Source of the DNA: Aquilaria yunnanensis
Lineage: Eukaryota; Streptophyta; Magnoliopsida; Malvales; Thymelaeaceae
Direction of reading: 5' to 3'
Assembly (NCBI GenBank): GCA_039654915.1
Contig: CM077597.1
Coordinates: forward strand, 75,766,001-75,830,000
DNA: 64,000 nt
The notes beneath the pieces are model-generated. The model was not told the DNA's origin. It worked only from the letters and a program-made list of their open reading frames with translations, and made no database searches. Each line of letters opens with the position of its first letter. Positions within the stretch are counted from its first letter, which is position 1. The translations under genes and the position numbers were made by a program. Positions 45,165-55,604 of this stretch are shown here, piece after piece.

Positions 45165-45713
45165 TTACGAATCGGGGATTTGCTTGCCATCCAGTTTTCT
45201 CACAAACTGGCAAACAGGGTCATTAAAAGTCAGATTTCCAAGACTGTAACGATCCTGTTCTTTACGGAAAGTCCACCATAAATCCATAATTTCCCATTGC
45301 ACTATTTCACAAGAATGTGTTTCAAAAGTTAATAGGATATTATCCAAAGATTCCTTACGTAGGCCATTCTTGATGAATTTTCTTTTATCTTCACGATTTC
45401 TGGTGATCATCCCTAAAGAACGATATTTAGCATCGCAATTCCATCGTCCACATTTATGACAGACACCTAGCCTCTTTGCTCTTCGCTTTTTGTCATAAGC
45501 GCTTTTACCTAAGCCGGGCATACGGGGCACAAATGCGTCTGAAACTTCACCAGCCGAGCGGACCTTAGCTTCAATTAAGCACCGCACATTGTCAGGAATG
45601 CCTTTGTGCATAAAGACTCTAATCCTTTCACATCTAGCTTGGTAAATCATTTTAAGAACATTTATTGGGATGGAAGGAAAGTATTTTCGCATGGCGGAAA
45701 GAGTAGAATCCAT
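45165..45713 (-). CDS. Virus-like cysteine-rich nucleic-acid-binding protein (3' LTR, copy a)
   Basis: 182 codons, intact. A central basic stretch (SAYDKKRRAKRL) is followed by a Cys cluster (GVCHKCGRWNCDAKYRS) and then REDKRKFIKNGL. This basic-arm, CxxC finger and following F(I/V)xxG order resembles the cysteine-rich/nucleic-acid-binding proteins of carlaviruses and vitiviruses (Betaflexiviridae). The N-terminal MRKYFPSIPINVLKMIYQA resembles the first helix of those proteins. The C-terminal 80 residues match nothing I know. In carlaviruses such proteins bind nucleic acid and can act as transcription factors or silencing suppressors; whether that holds here is inference. It has its own TATA box and 5' leader, so it is expressed as a DNA gene rather than read from a viral RNA. 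Confidence 0.68.
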   Translation of the reverse strand: MDSTLSAMRKYFPSIPINVLKMIYQARCERIRVFMHKGIPDNVRCLIEAKVRSAGEVSDAFVPRMPGLGKSAYDKKRRAKRLGVCHKCGRWNCDAKYRSLGMITRNREDKRKFIKNGLRKESLDNILLTFETHSCEIVQWEIMDLWWTFRKEQDRYSLGNLTFNDPVCQFVRKLDGKQIPDS

Positions 45714-45834
45714 TGATAAAAGAAGAATTTGAGAGAAGAGATGAAGAAATCAGTTATTGTAGGAAATTGAAATAACCGATTATGAGAGTCAGAGAGTATT
45801 GCATCCGCTACTTAACCGGAAAGAAGAACACGCA

Positions 45835-45841
45835 TTTATAG
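45835..45841 (-). promoter_or_regulatory. TATA box of virus-like gene a (3' LTR)
   Basis: CTATAAA on the minus strand, about 122 bases before the ATG at 45713. The leader contains CCGGTTAAGTAGCGGAT, which recurs in the leader of copy b. Confidence 0.6.
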
Positions 45842-46001
45842 CGATGAAAGGATAACGTGTTAATTACGCTTACAGGAACAAGTACATTATTGTCCAAAGG
45901 TAATGTAAATTTTTCAAATATGACAAATCGTATGTACAGTAATTATGACTGTGGCTCACATCTTCCACTAGTTTTATGTCCAGTAACGGTTTCAACACCT
46001 T

Positions 46002-46550
46002 CTACGAGTCGGGGATTTGCTTCCCATTCAGCTTTCTTACAAACTGGCAAACATGGTCGTTTAAAGTCAAATTCCCGGGACTGTAACGCTCTCGTTCTTC
46101 ATGAAAAATACTCCATAAACCAAGAAGTTCGCGTTGCACTGATCCACAAGAATGCGTCTCAAGAGTCAATTGGATATCATCCAATGAGTCCTTACTCAGG
46201 CCATTCTTGATGAATCGTATTTTATCTTCTCGATTATCAGAGATCATCCCTAAAGAACGACATTTAGTATTACAAGTCCACCGTCCACATTTATGGCAGA
46301 CTTGTAACCTTTTCGCTCTTCGCTTTTTGGCATAAGAGCTTTTGCCTATACCAGGCATGTGGGACACAAATGCCTCTGGGATTTCACCTGCCAGACGAAC
46401 CTTGGCTTCGATTAACCACCGCACATCTTCAGGGATTCCTTTGTGCATCAGAACTCTTAATCGTTCATAGCGAACTTAGTAGATCTTTTTGAGAATGTTT
46501 ATTGGGAGAGAAGGAAAATATTTTCGTAAGGCAGAAAGGGTAGGATCCAT
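46002..46550 (-). pseudogene. Virus-like cysteine-rich protein, copy b (3' LTR), broken by a stop
   Basis: Tandem paralogue of the gene at 45165-45713, offset by about 831 bases with its leader. The original ATG is at 46550. A TAA at 46478-46476, about 25 codons in, interrupts it; from the ATG at 46448 the rest is open for 148 codons, keeping SSYAKKRRAKRL, QVCHKCGRWTCNTKCRS and REDKIRFIKNGL. Here the finger has CxxC...CxxxC, one Cys more than copy a. Translation from 46448 remains possible, so it may still yield a shortened protein. Confidence 0.65.
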
Positions 46551-46779
46551 TTTTTAGAGGGAAGTAAAAAAAAGAAGGGAGGAAGAATCAGTTATTATGG
46601 GCAACTGAAAGAACCGACTTGAAAGTCACGGAGTACCGTATCCGCCACTTAACCGGAAAAAATGGAGCCAACTTTATTTTGAAGTCATAGATATTTCTTA
46701 TTTTTGATATCCCATCGGGCTGACGTCGATCCAGTCCTTGATTATTGAATCTATTGGCAGCTTTTGCCAAATTGTCAAC

Positions 46780-47640
46780 GACAATATTTCATGATGTATA
46801 CCTTATCCTTGACTATGGCTATCTCTTATCTTGGATACCATTATGCTGTCCCTCCAGGTGTAGCAGCTTTTGCCAAATTGTCTACCTTATCGTTGAATTC
46901 CTGACACGGCTTGGTCCAGCGTATTAGCTGTACATCCAGTGATAGGCTGGTAAGAGCTGATGTCATTCAGATGTCAGCTTATACTGTGCCGTGGATGTGA
47001 TCCCACCTGATCCCTGTTATGTAAAAGCCATGTATGCATGATGTGAAATGCATGAATGTAATGCATGCGTAACTGATGGTATTCTTTTATTTTGGATCTA
47101 GTTCTTCATGTCTTTGCTTTATTGGATCCTCTTTGTAATTGCCTTCTTGGACTATCATTGAATCTCTTTATGCTTCCCAGCTCTTGTCCATTGCCTTAAA
47201 AGCCCAACTCTTTTCAAAATCCCCTTTTCTTGACTTGTTCTTGAATTTTGGCCTCAATTTCTTTAATGTTCGCCCGCTTCATACTTTATATCTCTTTGGG
47301 TACTCATCCCTTGTCATGGATTTCATAGCATCAAAGGCTTAACTTTCAATGTCTGTCCTTTTTCTTGTGTCCGGGCTGACACTTACTTATCCCCATGTTA
47401 TAATCTGAATGATTGCTCTTCCTTGAACTCATGTTTTCATCCATAAGACTTGCCCCCTTGTCTATTGAACTTCTTTGTTGGCAGTACTCCTCTTACGCTT
47501 CGTAGAGACTACTTTGCCCCCCTGAATATGGTATTTATGTGGATAAAAGGTATCATCTCGCAGAAGGTCGAGCATTTCTAGACCTTTGTGATGGCACTTG
47601 ATCGTAAATTTCTCTTACAAGAACCACATCTTATTAAAGA
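46780..47640. other. U3 stretch without supported gene (3' LTR)
   Basis: Contains the phrase GCAGCTTTTGCCAAATTGTC twice (46757 and 46864) and CATGCATG-type words at about 47030-47070. Plus-strand ORFs here have no features of a gene. Confidence 0.5.
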
Positions 47641-47650
47641 AAGACTCAAT

Positions 47651-47842
47651 CTATCTCCTCACTTTTAAGTCTACATACATTAATGAATAATGGTTTGGCC
47701 TTAAAGAAAAACTTTCATCAATTTGCAAAGCTTGACAAAGTAATTTACGGTCTTTGTTTTTAATTAAAATATCATGCCATTCTTCCCTTTCCAACTCGAA
47801 GACATAAACTGTGCAAGGCAATAAGGTAGAAACATGATTCAC
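47651..47842 (-). CDS. Conserved 63-codon ORF in U3 (3' LTR), function unknown
   Basis: Encodes MNHVSTLLPCTVYVFELERE, then a charged middle (KNKDRKLLCQAL) and a basic end (VDLKVRR). It is on the same strand as LOG and the virus-like genes and open in both LTRs (other copy at 62566-62757), though the LTRs are too young for that to prove selection. No domain recognised. Its first codons are repeated in the tandem units upstream at 47826-48290. Confidence 0.35.
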   Translation of the reverse strand: MNHVSTLLPCTVYVFELEREEWHDILIKNKDRKLLCQALQIDESFSLRPNHYSLMYVDLKVRR

Positions 47843-48290
47843 AATAATAGCCTTTTAACTGAATGAGGATGATATCGAGAGGTAAATGTTAGGTGTGAGG
47901 AAAGTTAAGTTTGAATGTTTTTTTTTTTTTTGCAGTCTTTTAGCTGAATGAGAATAATATTAAGAGGTAAATATTAGGTCTGAGTAAAGTTAAGTTTGAG
48001 TGGTGTGAAAGAAGGGTATTTTAATACTACTCGTGAGCAGTATTAAATAAGGTAGAAACATGATTCACAATGATAGTCTTTTAACTGAATGAGGATATTC
48101 AGTCTGAGGAAAGTTAAGTTTAAGCGGTGTGGAAGAAGGGTCTTTTAATACTACTCGTGACCAGTATTAAATAAGGTAGAAACATGATTCACAACGATAG
48201 TCTTTTAACTGAATGAGGATATTCAATCTGAGGAAAGTTAAGTTTAAGCGGTGTGGAAGAAAGGTCTTTTAATACTACTCGTGAGCAAAT
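47826..48290. repeat. Tandem repeats of about 120 bp in U3 (3' LTR)
   Basis: Units share AAGGTAGAAACATGATTCAC, then AGTCTTTTAACTGAATGAGG, then GAGGAAAGTTAAGTTTAAGC and TTTTAATACTACTCGTGAGC. Starts are at about 47824, 48050 and 48174, with a partial unit at about 47935. They precede the 63-codon ORF in its direction of transcription. Confidence 0.8.
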
Positions 48291-48459
48291 TTGATTATGG
48301 TGAAAAATTCAATAGTGATGACCTCAAACTTGCCACTCTTTCCAGGAAGTTAGACCTCAACTGTTGCCCCCCAACTATCGTGGTCTTTGTGTGCGCTTGG
48401 TTTGAGGGTCGCTCTTGTCTTCTAAACCGCCTTTGCAGGTTTTCAGTCTAGAATCCATA

Positions 48460-49083
48460 GCTCACTCTTTCTTTGTTTTCTTTCTTTTGCTCTAACTTGA
48501 GCCCTTTTTCTTTTCTTTTTTTTTTTCGTGTGAGCTATGGTGATGACATACTTGATAACTCTCTTGAAGTGAGATGACTCAAGTGGCCTTGCTTGCTCGT
48601 GCTTGTTCTCAGTCTCTTTTTTTGGTTTTGAATTTTCCCTTGTTGCCTTTTGATGGAAGGGATGAACTTCTCTTTCTTTTTGGAGTTTGTGTTGCAGAGA
48701 ACCGAGATTATAGCCCTCTTGAAGTGAGATGACTCAAGTGGCTTTACTTGCTCGTGCTTGCTCTCATTCTCTTTTTGTTTTGGATTTTGAATTTTCCCTT
48801 GTTGTCTTTTGATAGAAGGGAGGAACTTCTTTCCTTTTTTTTTTTTTGAGAATTTGTGTTGCGTAAAACTGAGAACTTTTTTTTTTTTTAGCATTTGTGA
48901 GAATTGGGAGGCCACTGAAGTCATTTAATATAAGAGCTACCTTCTTTGGAAGCTAACCCAAGACTTCTTGCAAGGATGTTGATAACCACTGTGAATTCTT
49001 TTTTTTTAGTTGAGGTGCAACATTTGAAATCATTCTCTTGAAGATCACTACTATCAAATATTTCTTAACTTTCATTTTCACCT
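48460..49083. other. T-rich U3 stretch with two duplicated phrases (3' LTR)
   Basis: The phrase CTTGAAGTGAGATGACTCAAG occurs twice, about 155 bases apart (48562 and 48718), with long T runs. A lysine-rich minus-strand frame (48924-48535) reflects this repeat and is not supported as a gene. Confidence 0.55.
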
Positions 49084-49250
49084 ACGAGTAGTATTGTTTA
49101 CAAAGTAAAGTGTGATGGTAATAATTGATAGTGTAATGGCAATGAATGAGAGATAGATGTGAGAAAATGAAATTTTTGGTAGAAAGTGGTAGAATATGTG
49201 GATGTAAAAATGGAATTTTTGGTAAAAAGTGGTAGAATGCACACATTACA

Positions 49251-49637
49251 TCTTTTTGTTGTACCAGAAAAAGAATACCAGGTGTCCATCTAACAAAGAC
49301 TACACCCTAGATTCTGGACTAAATCTAGGAGATTTTTACTATTAAATTACTTTGGCAAGCTATCAAAGATGCAAGTTTAGTAAAAGGATTCCCTGTCATT
49401 CAAAAGTGTGTGCGAACTGTTAGGTCAGATCTGACTTGGAGTCCTTCCAAAATCAATGTAATTCTAGCTCGAAATCTTCACTTTCAATTAGCAATCACAT
49501 TTTGGCCTAGGAACTTGGACTCGACCAACTGCTGGACCTTGAGTTTTAATGCCACACAATTTTCAGTTAGATCCGCGATTGACCCTTTTTTGGTAATCAC
49601 ATTTGGCATTTGGGTCACACCAACTTGGAAGAAAAGG
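49251..49637 (-). other. Interior remnant with a stray gag-like piece
   Basis: At about 49509-49575 the sequence echoes the gag segment at 50990-51060 (both carry ACTTGGACTCGA and a CAATTTTC phrase), so a decayed second copy of this Gag segment lies where pol should be. No reverse transcriptase or integrase trace. Confidence 0.5.
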
Positions 49638-50636
49638 TCAGTTGGTCTTTGCTACCATTGATATGGATGATAGCAGAATGTCTTTTTCAGCAAAGACTGT
49701 GATTAACTTTCCTTCAAAAATGAATTTCATTTTTTGGTGTAATGGGGAGGGAATTGCTCCGGCCATATGAATCCATGGTCTGCCCAACAGACAAGTATAA
49801 GAAGGATTAATGTCCATAACTTGGAATGTGATATGGAAGACACAAGGGCCGATCCCTATTGGCAGCTCTATTTCTCCAACAACATTTCTATTCATCCCGT
49901 CAAATGCTTGAATAGTGATATGACTGTTGTTGAGGTATGATGAGTCTATACCAAACTTGTGTAAGGTTTCAAGTGGCATTATGTTTAGAGATGACCCATT
50001 ATCAACAAGAACTCTAGCCATAATTCGATCTTTGTATTTAACCGAAATATGTAGAGCCTTAGAGTGACCCCTTCCTTCTGCTGGTATCTCATCGTCAGTG
50101 AATATGATGAGATTCTGTGCGGTGATGTTGTTGACGAGGTGGTCAAAATTATTCACTGAAATATCTGGCTCAACATAGGCCTTATTCAAGACTTTGAGGA
50201 GGGCTTCTCGATGAGCATCAGAGCTTATGAGTAGTGAAAGTATAGAGATCTTTGTTGGCAGGCGGTTCAACTGTTCAACGATGCTGTATTCACTTTGCTT
50301 TATGAGTTTGAGAAACTCAGTAACTTGCTCATCTGTTACTGCTCGAGGCATCTCTTGCTCTTTGGATGTATTTGTATCAAGAGGTCTACTTGTTGGGTCT
50401 GTAACGTTCTTATCTTGTTGGAGCTTGTTCATTTGCTCCGGAGAATAACACCGACCACTTCTAGTTATACTCCCAACTTCTAACGGAGTTGATGTGATGT
50501 TAGAAGTGTAATCATAGCTCCATGGAACAGTTTTGTCTGATTTATATGGGAATGACCTTGGGACTTGAATTCTTAAAGGCTTAAGAACAGGTTTTGAAAT
50601 TGGTATGACTAGTGGTCTTGGGATAGCCTTGACTTC
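49638..50636 (-). pseudogene. Ogre-type protease region
   Basis: The frame is open from about 50636 to 49638. It includes QVTEFLKLIKQSEYSIVEQL and LSLLISSDAHREALLKVLN, sequences typical of the Ogre pre-protease region, FTDDEIPAEGRGH, the active-site loop VLVDNGSSLNIM (DNGS) and LLGRPWIHMAGA. The frame ends after the protease, where Ogre elements would continue to reverse transcriptase. Separated from gag by a stop at 50639-50637. Confidence 0.8.
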
Positions 50637-52341
50637 TTATTCTTTAATGATCACATTCACATCATCATCTTTATCTGACATAAAAATGATGAGTTGGGAG
50701 GAGTCTATGAGTCTTTGTAGACTTTCACGGAATTCTGGGCATTCCTGGATAGAATGACTCTTACTGTCATGAAAGTTGCACCACTCCTCATCTTCGACTT
50801 CTTCGTTTCCAAAAGAAGACTTTCCCATGATAATCCCTTCTTTTACAAGGCATGAATATACATGCTTGAGAGGGGTTATGATATCATTGACTGACTTCTT
50901 CATCGGCCAGTGCTCTTTCTATCATATTGACTGGTTTTGCTTGATGAGGCGGCAATGGATTGTGAGTGACGTTTGGTTCATCGGAAAAGTCCAACCACTT
51001 GGACTCGATTAATTGTTGGACTATACGCTTCAATGCTATGCAATTTTCCAGTCCGTGGCCCACGGCACCATCATGATATGGGCAAGTTATGTTGGGGTCA
51101 TACCACCTTGGATATGGGGGTTTAAATAGATTTGTAGGAATTGGATGGATAAGTTGACTTTCAACGAGTTTTGGATATAACTCAGTGTAAGTCATAGGAA
51201 TTGGCGCAAAAACTTCTCTCGGCCTTTGTGGAGAAGTTGGAACAGGTGGCCGTAACTGATTAGGCCTGTTGAGAGGATAATTGTTGGGCTTATTGGTAGA
51301 ATAATCATTGGGCCTATTGGTAGAGTAGGATCGGCGAGGCCCGGTAGCAACAGTACCCACGAGGGGAATCCCTCTTCCTCGTCCTATTTGTTGTATTTCT
51401 TCATCTTTTCTTCTGGATGGTCCTCATCTTTTCATTGGATCACTAAAGGACTCAGTAATCTTCCCGATCCTAATCCCATGCTCGATCCTTTCGCCAGACA
51501 TGACTACGTCGGAGAAATTGGTTGCCGAATTGCCAATGAGTTTATCATAATATGGGTATTTTAGTGTCTGGACAAACAAAGTGACCATTTCTCTTTTTGT
51601 CATGGGTGGCTGAACTTGTGCAGCTAAGTCCCTCCACCGTTGGGCATATTCCTTGAAAGTTTCTGGCTTTTTCTTCTCCATGTTTTGGAGGGTTTGGCGA
51701 TCCGGAGCCAAGTCCATAACGTGTTTATAATTGCCGATGAAGACCTGTGCAAGGTCATTCCAAGTTTTAATATTTCTTCGACCTTGACTTAGATACCACT
51801 GTAATGCTGATTTTGTGAGGCTTTCCTGAAAAAGTGCAATCCACACCTTTTCATCTTTTGTGAGTGGTTGTAGTCTCCTTAAAAACAATGTGATGTGAGT
51901 GATGGGATCACTCGTTCCATCGTATTTCATGAAATCTGGCACCTTAAAATCTGAAGGGATTACGACATCTGGCACTAGGCAGAGGTCATCCACTGAGAGA
52001 GATCCGAATATAGTGCCTCCTTCAATGGCTCGCAGTCTCTTCTCTATTGTTTCGAGCTTTTGAGATTCTGCTTCTTCTTTTGGTAATATATTCTTCTCTT
52101 CATGTACAGTGTCTTGTTTCAGATGAACGCTAGCGGATGGTCCTGGTTCTTGAAACAGGTTTTCTTGGACTGAGACTTGTTGCGGAGTAAATCCCGGAGG
52201 ATAAGTGGGATCTTGTGCTTCTTTGATGGGAACTTGAGTTGCTTTCCCCTTGATTAGTTCCATCAGTTGTCTCATCTGTTCTGCCATACTTTCAATCTTG
52301 GACTCCATCTCCATGAGACGTCCTTCGGCTTGTTCTGCCAT
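50637..52341 (-). pseudogene. Ogre-type gag, broken
   Basis: ATG at 52341 opens 305 codons: a coiled-coil-like start (EGRLMEMESKIESMAEQMRQ), then the Gag domain with FKVPDFMKYDGTSDPITHI, LTKSALQWYL and FVQTLKYPYYDKLIG. A stop lies at about 51424; the frame resumes to about 50884 with ITCPYHDGAVGHGLENCIAL, a zinc-knuckle-like motif. A frameshift near 50890 leads to a third piece (50903-50637) with a second knuckle-like CNFHDSKSHSIQECPEF. These few breaks suggest recent loss of function. Confidence 0.82.
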
Positions 52342-53229
52342 TAATTTTGTTTGGAGCCGAGTTGGATATCGGCGTTAAGGTCCAATTTTACCCCTTTTTA
52401 AAGTAAGATTTATTAGACTCTACATGTATGTGATTGATGCAATGAATGCATGCATGCAATGTGAGATTATGTTTTTATCAGACTTTGTATGCATGTGATT
52501 AATGTAATGCATGCATGCGATGAGTGAGTTTGCTTATCCATTATCGTGGAACTTCAAAACTTTTAGTTGTCATTATAAAGAAAAAAAAGTTAGCATAATT
52601 TGATGCGTGGTTTTGATGCATGAAGAATAATTGCACAAGAAAGATAAGGTTATTAATAAGTTAAATAGCAATTAACAACTCATGAAGTATTATGGATAAA
52701 CAAATTAAAACCATACGAAGAAAAGTGTAGAGTAACAACACAGCATAACAAGGATATGCTTATGGCGTTGGTAAAATGGTAGAAATTATATGGTCAGTTC
52801 TATGGTTAAGTGGGGAGTTCTATATGCATAAGGTGGCTTATCAAAAAGGCAAGGGATAGTTCCCGAATCCCGTCACTAAATTATAGTGACAGCCCGATTC
52901 CTTACCCTCTAGGGTTTATGTAAGGAATGGATTAATTCGAGTCGTAGCTTTTCGTGGGCCCATGCAGAGACTAACCGTCTCAGAAGGCAATACACTACTT
53001 TGCTACTTTGAAACCGGTGAAGGCTTGGAGACCATGGCCTCTCAAGGACAACAACACCAATTCCGCTTAGAAAGAACGTGTTCGCTTTGAAGAAGCTCGG
53101 GTATAGAGCTTCATATTGTGAATGCATAATGCATGTTTACCTAAGTAAATATAGCACATAAATTCACATAAAATAAGCAAAGCAAATCAAAACAAATCTA
53201 CTTTTAGGCTCGACTCACAAACGTAGAAG
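52342..53229 (-). other. Untranslated leader between primer-binding site and gag
   Basis: About 900 bases without a supported ORF. CATGCATGC-type words recur at 52447 and 52510. Long leaders are usual for Ogre-like elements. Confidence 0.5.
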
Positions 53230-53248
53230 TCCCCAGTGGAGTCGCCAA
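53230..53248 (-). promoter_or_regulatory. Primer-binding site of the giant element
   Basis: TGGCGACTCCACTGGGGAC on the minus strand, two to three bases from the LTR end at 53251. The TGGCGACTCC start is the form seen in plant Ogre-like elements. Confidence 0.8.
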
Positions 53249-55013
53249 GCTGTGGCAACGTCGGGTTTTCTGGAGTCGCCACCAATCAATTTACCTAGGT
53301 CGATTGGACACCTAAAATATGGTCTGCGAGAGTTCGGGGGTTCGGGAGTACGGTTACGTTAAAACAATTTTGTTAAAACGCCCAAAAATTGGTACCTTAG
53401 TTGATTTTAATTTTGTTTTGCTTTGCCTTTAAAAAATATTCAATTAATTTTCAAACTAGAAATTTTAACTGAATTATTTAGTCGGATGTGGATTTTTGGT
53501 AATTAATTTGGATAAAATTTGATATTTCTGAACCATGGACTCTGCCGAGTCACCCGGACACGGAAGCTTTATTTCCGAACCATGGACTCTACCGAGTCAC
53601 CCGGACACGGAATTTAATGAAATTTTATGCAATTTAATCTATATCAAAAAAAATGGATTTTTATCTTTTTTGTATTTTTATTTAATTAAAAAAGTTGATA
53701 CTTTCCAAACCGTAGATCCTGCCGGATCATCCGGATATGGAAATTAAATTTTTTTATTAATTGTTTATTTAATAAATTTTAGTCATAATTTTTATTTTAT
53801 TATTTTATTAGTTTTCTTGAATTTTTAATTATTATTACTTTAAAAATATATTTAAAAAAAAAAGAATTGATTTTTTGTTGTATTTTTAGAATTATTCAAT
53901 TATAATTCTTTTTTATAATTTTTTAATAATTTTAATAAAAGGTTAATTTTTAAAAAAAAAACAAAGAAAAAAAATAAAAATTGATGTTTCAAAATAATGA
54001 AGATTTGAAATAACGACGGATGGGGATTTTTGTTTGAAAAAGATTTTTTTTTATAGCCTTAAAAATGAAGAAAGTTGATTATTCACATAAAAACTTCTTT
54101 TTTTTTAATTAATTATTATTTACTTATTTATTTTATTTATTATTAAATAAGTGAAATAAATTTTTATCATAAAGTAAAATTTTGGCATAAAGGAAAATTA
54201 AATAAAGTAAAGTAAAAGGGGATTTTTTTTTTAGTTTAGACATCCATAAAAAAATGCATAAAATAACACATGTAAATAAATAAAGTGGGGCTTTTTGACC
54301 ATCCACTTTTAAAAATTAAATAACATATTCAAATAAATAAATAAACAAATAAAAAGCACATAAAGTAAATAAAGGAAAGTTAAAGATCAATAAATAGTAA
54401 GCAAATAAATAAAGTGGGGCTTTTTGGCCATCCACTAAAAATAAATAAATAGGAGGTATAACCTTCCATGAATAATAATAATAATAATAATAAAGATAAT
54501 AAAAGTTAGTTGTTAGAATTAGTTGTTAATAACAATAATAATAACAATAATAAAAGTTAGTAAAGTTAGTTGGGTTAGTTGTTAACAATAATAACAATAA
54601 AAGTTAGTAAAGTTAGTAAATTAGTAAGTTAATAATAATAATAACAACAATAATTAAAGGTTAGTAATAATAACAATAATAAACAAATAAAATGTAAAAG
54701 AGAGTTAGTAATTAGTTAATTCTGCAGAAATAAATAAAAGGTTAGTGACTAAAATGAATAAATATGAGAAGATGAAGGATAAAAATGAGGTTGTACCTTT
54801 TGAAAATGAATTTTGAATTCCAGAGAAGACGCGCGCCGCCCGGGGGGGGGGGGGGGGAAACAGTCAGAGAAGGTTTAGGTTTTCTGGAGAGGAAGAGAAG
54901 AGGGCCAGGGACCTAGGCTAATTTTTTCCTTTTTTTCAAAACGGAGCTCTAAGTTTTTTTTTTCTCATTTTCTCTGTCTTTCTTTCTGTGTTAACACACA
55001 GATTTGGACCCCT

Positions 55014-55020
55014 ATTTATA
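55014..55020 (-). promoter_or_regulatory. LTR TATA box (5' LTR)
   Basis: Same TATAAAT in the CCCCTATTTATAGGGG palindrome as at 40181. This copy would drive the element's genomic RNA. Confidence 0.6.
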
Positions 55021-55604
55021 GGGGAAGGGGTGCTGGACTGTTCATAATTAAAAATTAATTAAATTCAAACTTATCTTTTAATTTGGTAAAATGACAGTTT
55101 CAGTCCTTTACGTCTCCCAGACTCTGGATAAGTTCCTGAAGCTTCTGATTTTGACAATTTTATCGTTTTCTGTTAATTGGGGCCAGAACGGTTATGCTGG
55201 CCCCAAATTGATGTGACAAACTACCAAATGCTCCTGGAACTTTCAGATTTTGTCAATCTTTTCCGAAACTTCTCAATTTTGTCTTTTTTACCTCAAAGTT
55301 TTTAATTTTGTCATTTTTATGGAGTTTTCTTTTTTCTTTCAAACATACACATATACACACATATATCATTTCAAATCAAATCCATACAAAACAAAACAAA
55401 AAAATGTATTAAAAAATTTTAATAATAATAATAATAATAAAATATATTTTTTTAATTAATTTTTTTTTTAGTTTAATTTTTTTAATGGTCGGACGAAATT
55501 GGGTGTCAACAGCTGCCCCCCTTTGCATGCTTCATGGGACATGATGCAAGCAAAGTCGTTACCAAATTTCGTCTGACTTAGCTAGGCAATAAGAACCTTC
55601 TCGC

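Larger units (their letters stand above)
38423..49250 (-). repeat. 3' LTR (left copy) of the giant element
   Basis: The outer end is TGTGG at 38423. The inner end is uncertain; 49250 (…ACACATTACA, giving TGT...ACA ends) is only a candidate. Its order on the minus strand is U3 with cargo genes (about 49250-40180), TATA box (40181-40187), then R/U5 (about 40155-38423). Confidence 0.75.

Noticed and set aside
43876..46550. Integrated RNA-virus genome (endogenous viral element).
   Set aside because: No replicase, movement or coat protein genes are seen, and each ORF has its own TATA box. Only the cysteine-rich gene is virus-like.
48251..48924. 66-codon plus-strand and 129-codon minus-strand ORFs in U3.
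   Set aside because: The former spans the end of a tandem repeat; the latter is lysine-rich low-complexity sequence. Presence in both LTRs is due only to LTR identity.
53535..53747. 70-codon ORF with repeated ESPGHGSFISEPW-like phrases.
   Set aside because: Arises from the short repeated phrase in U5; the other LTR copy has no equivalent open frame.
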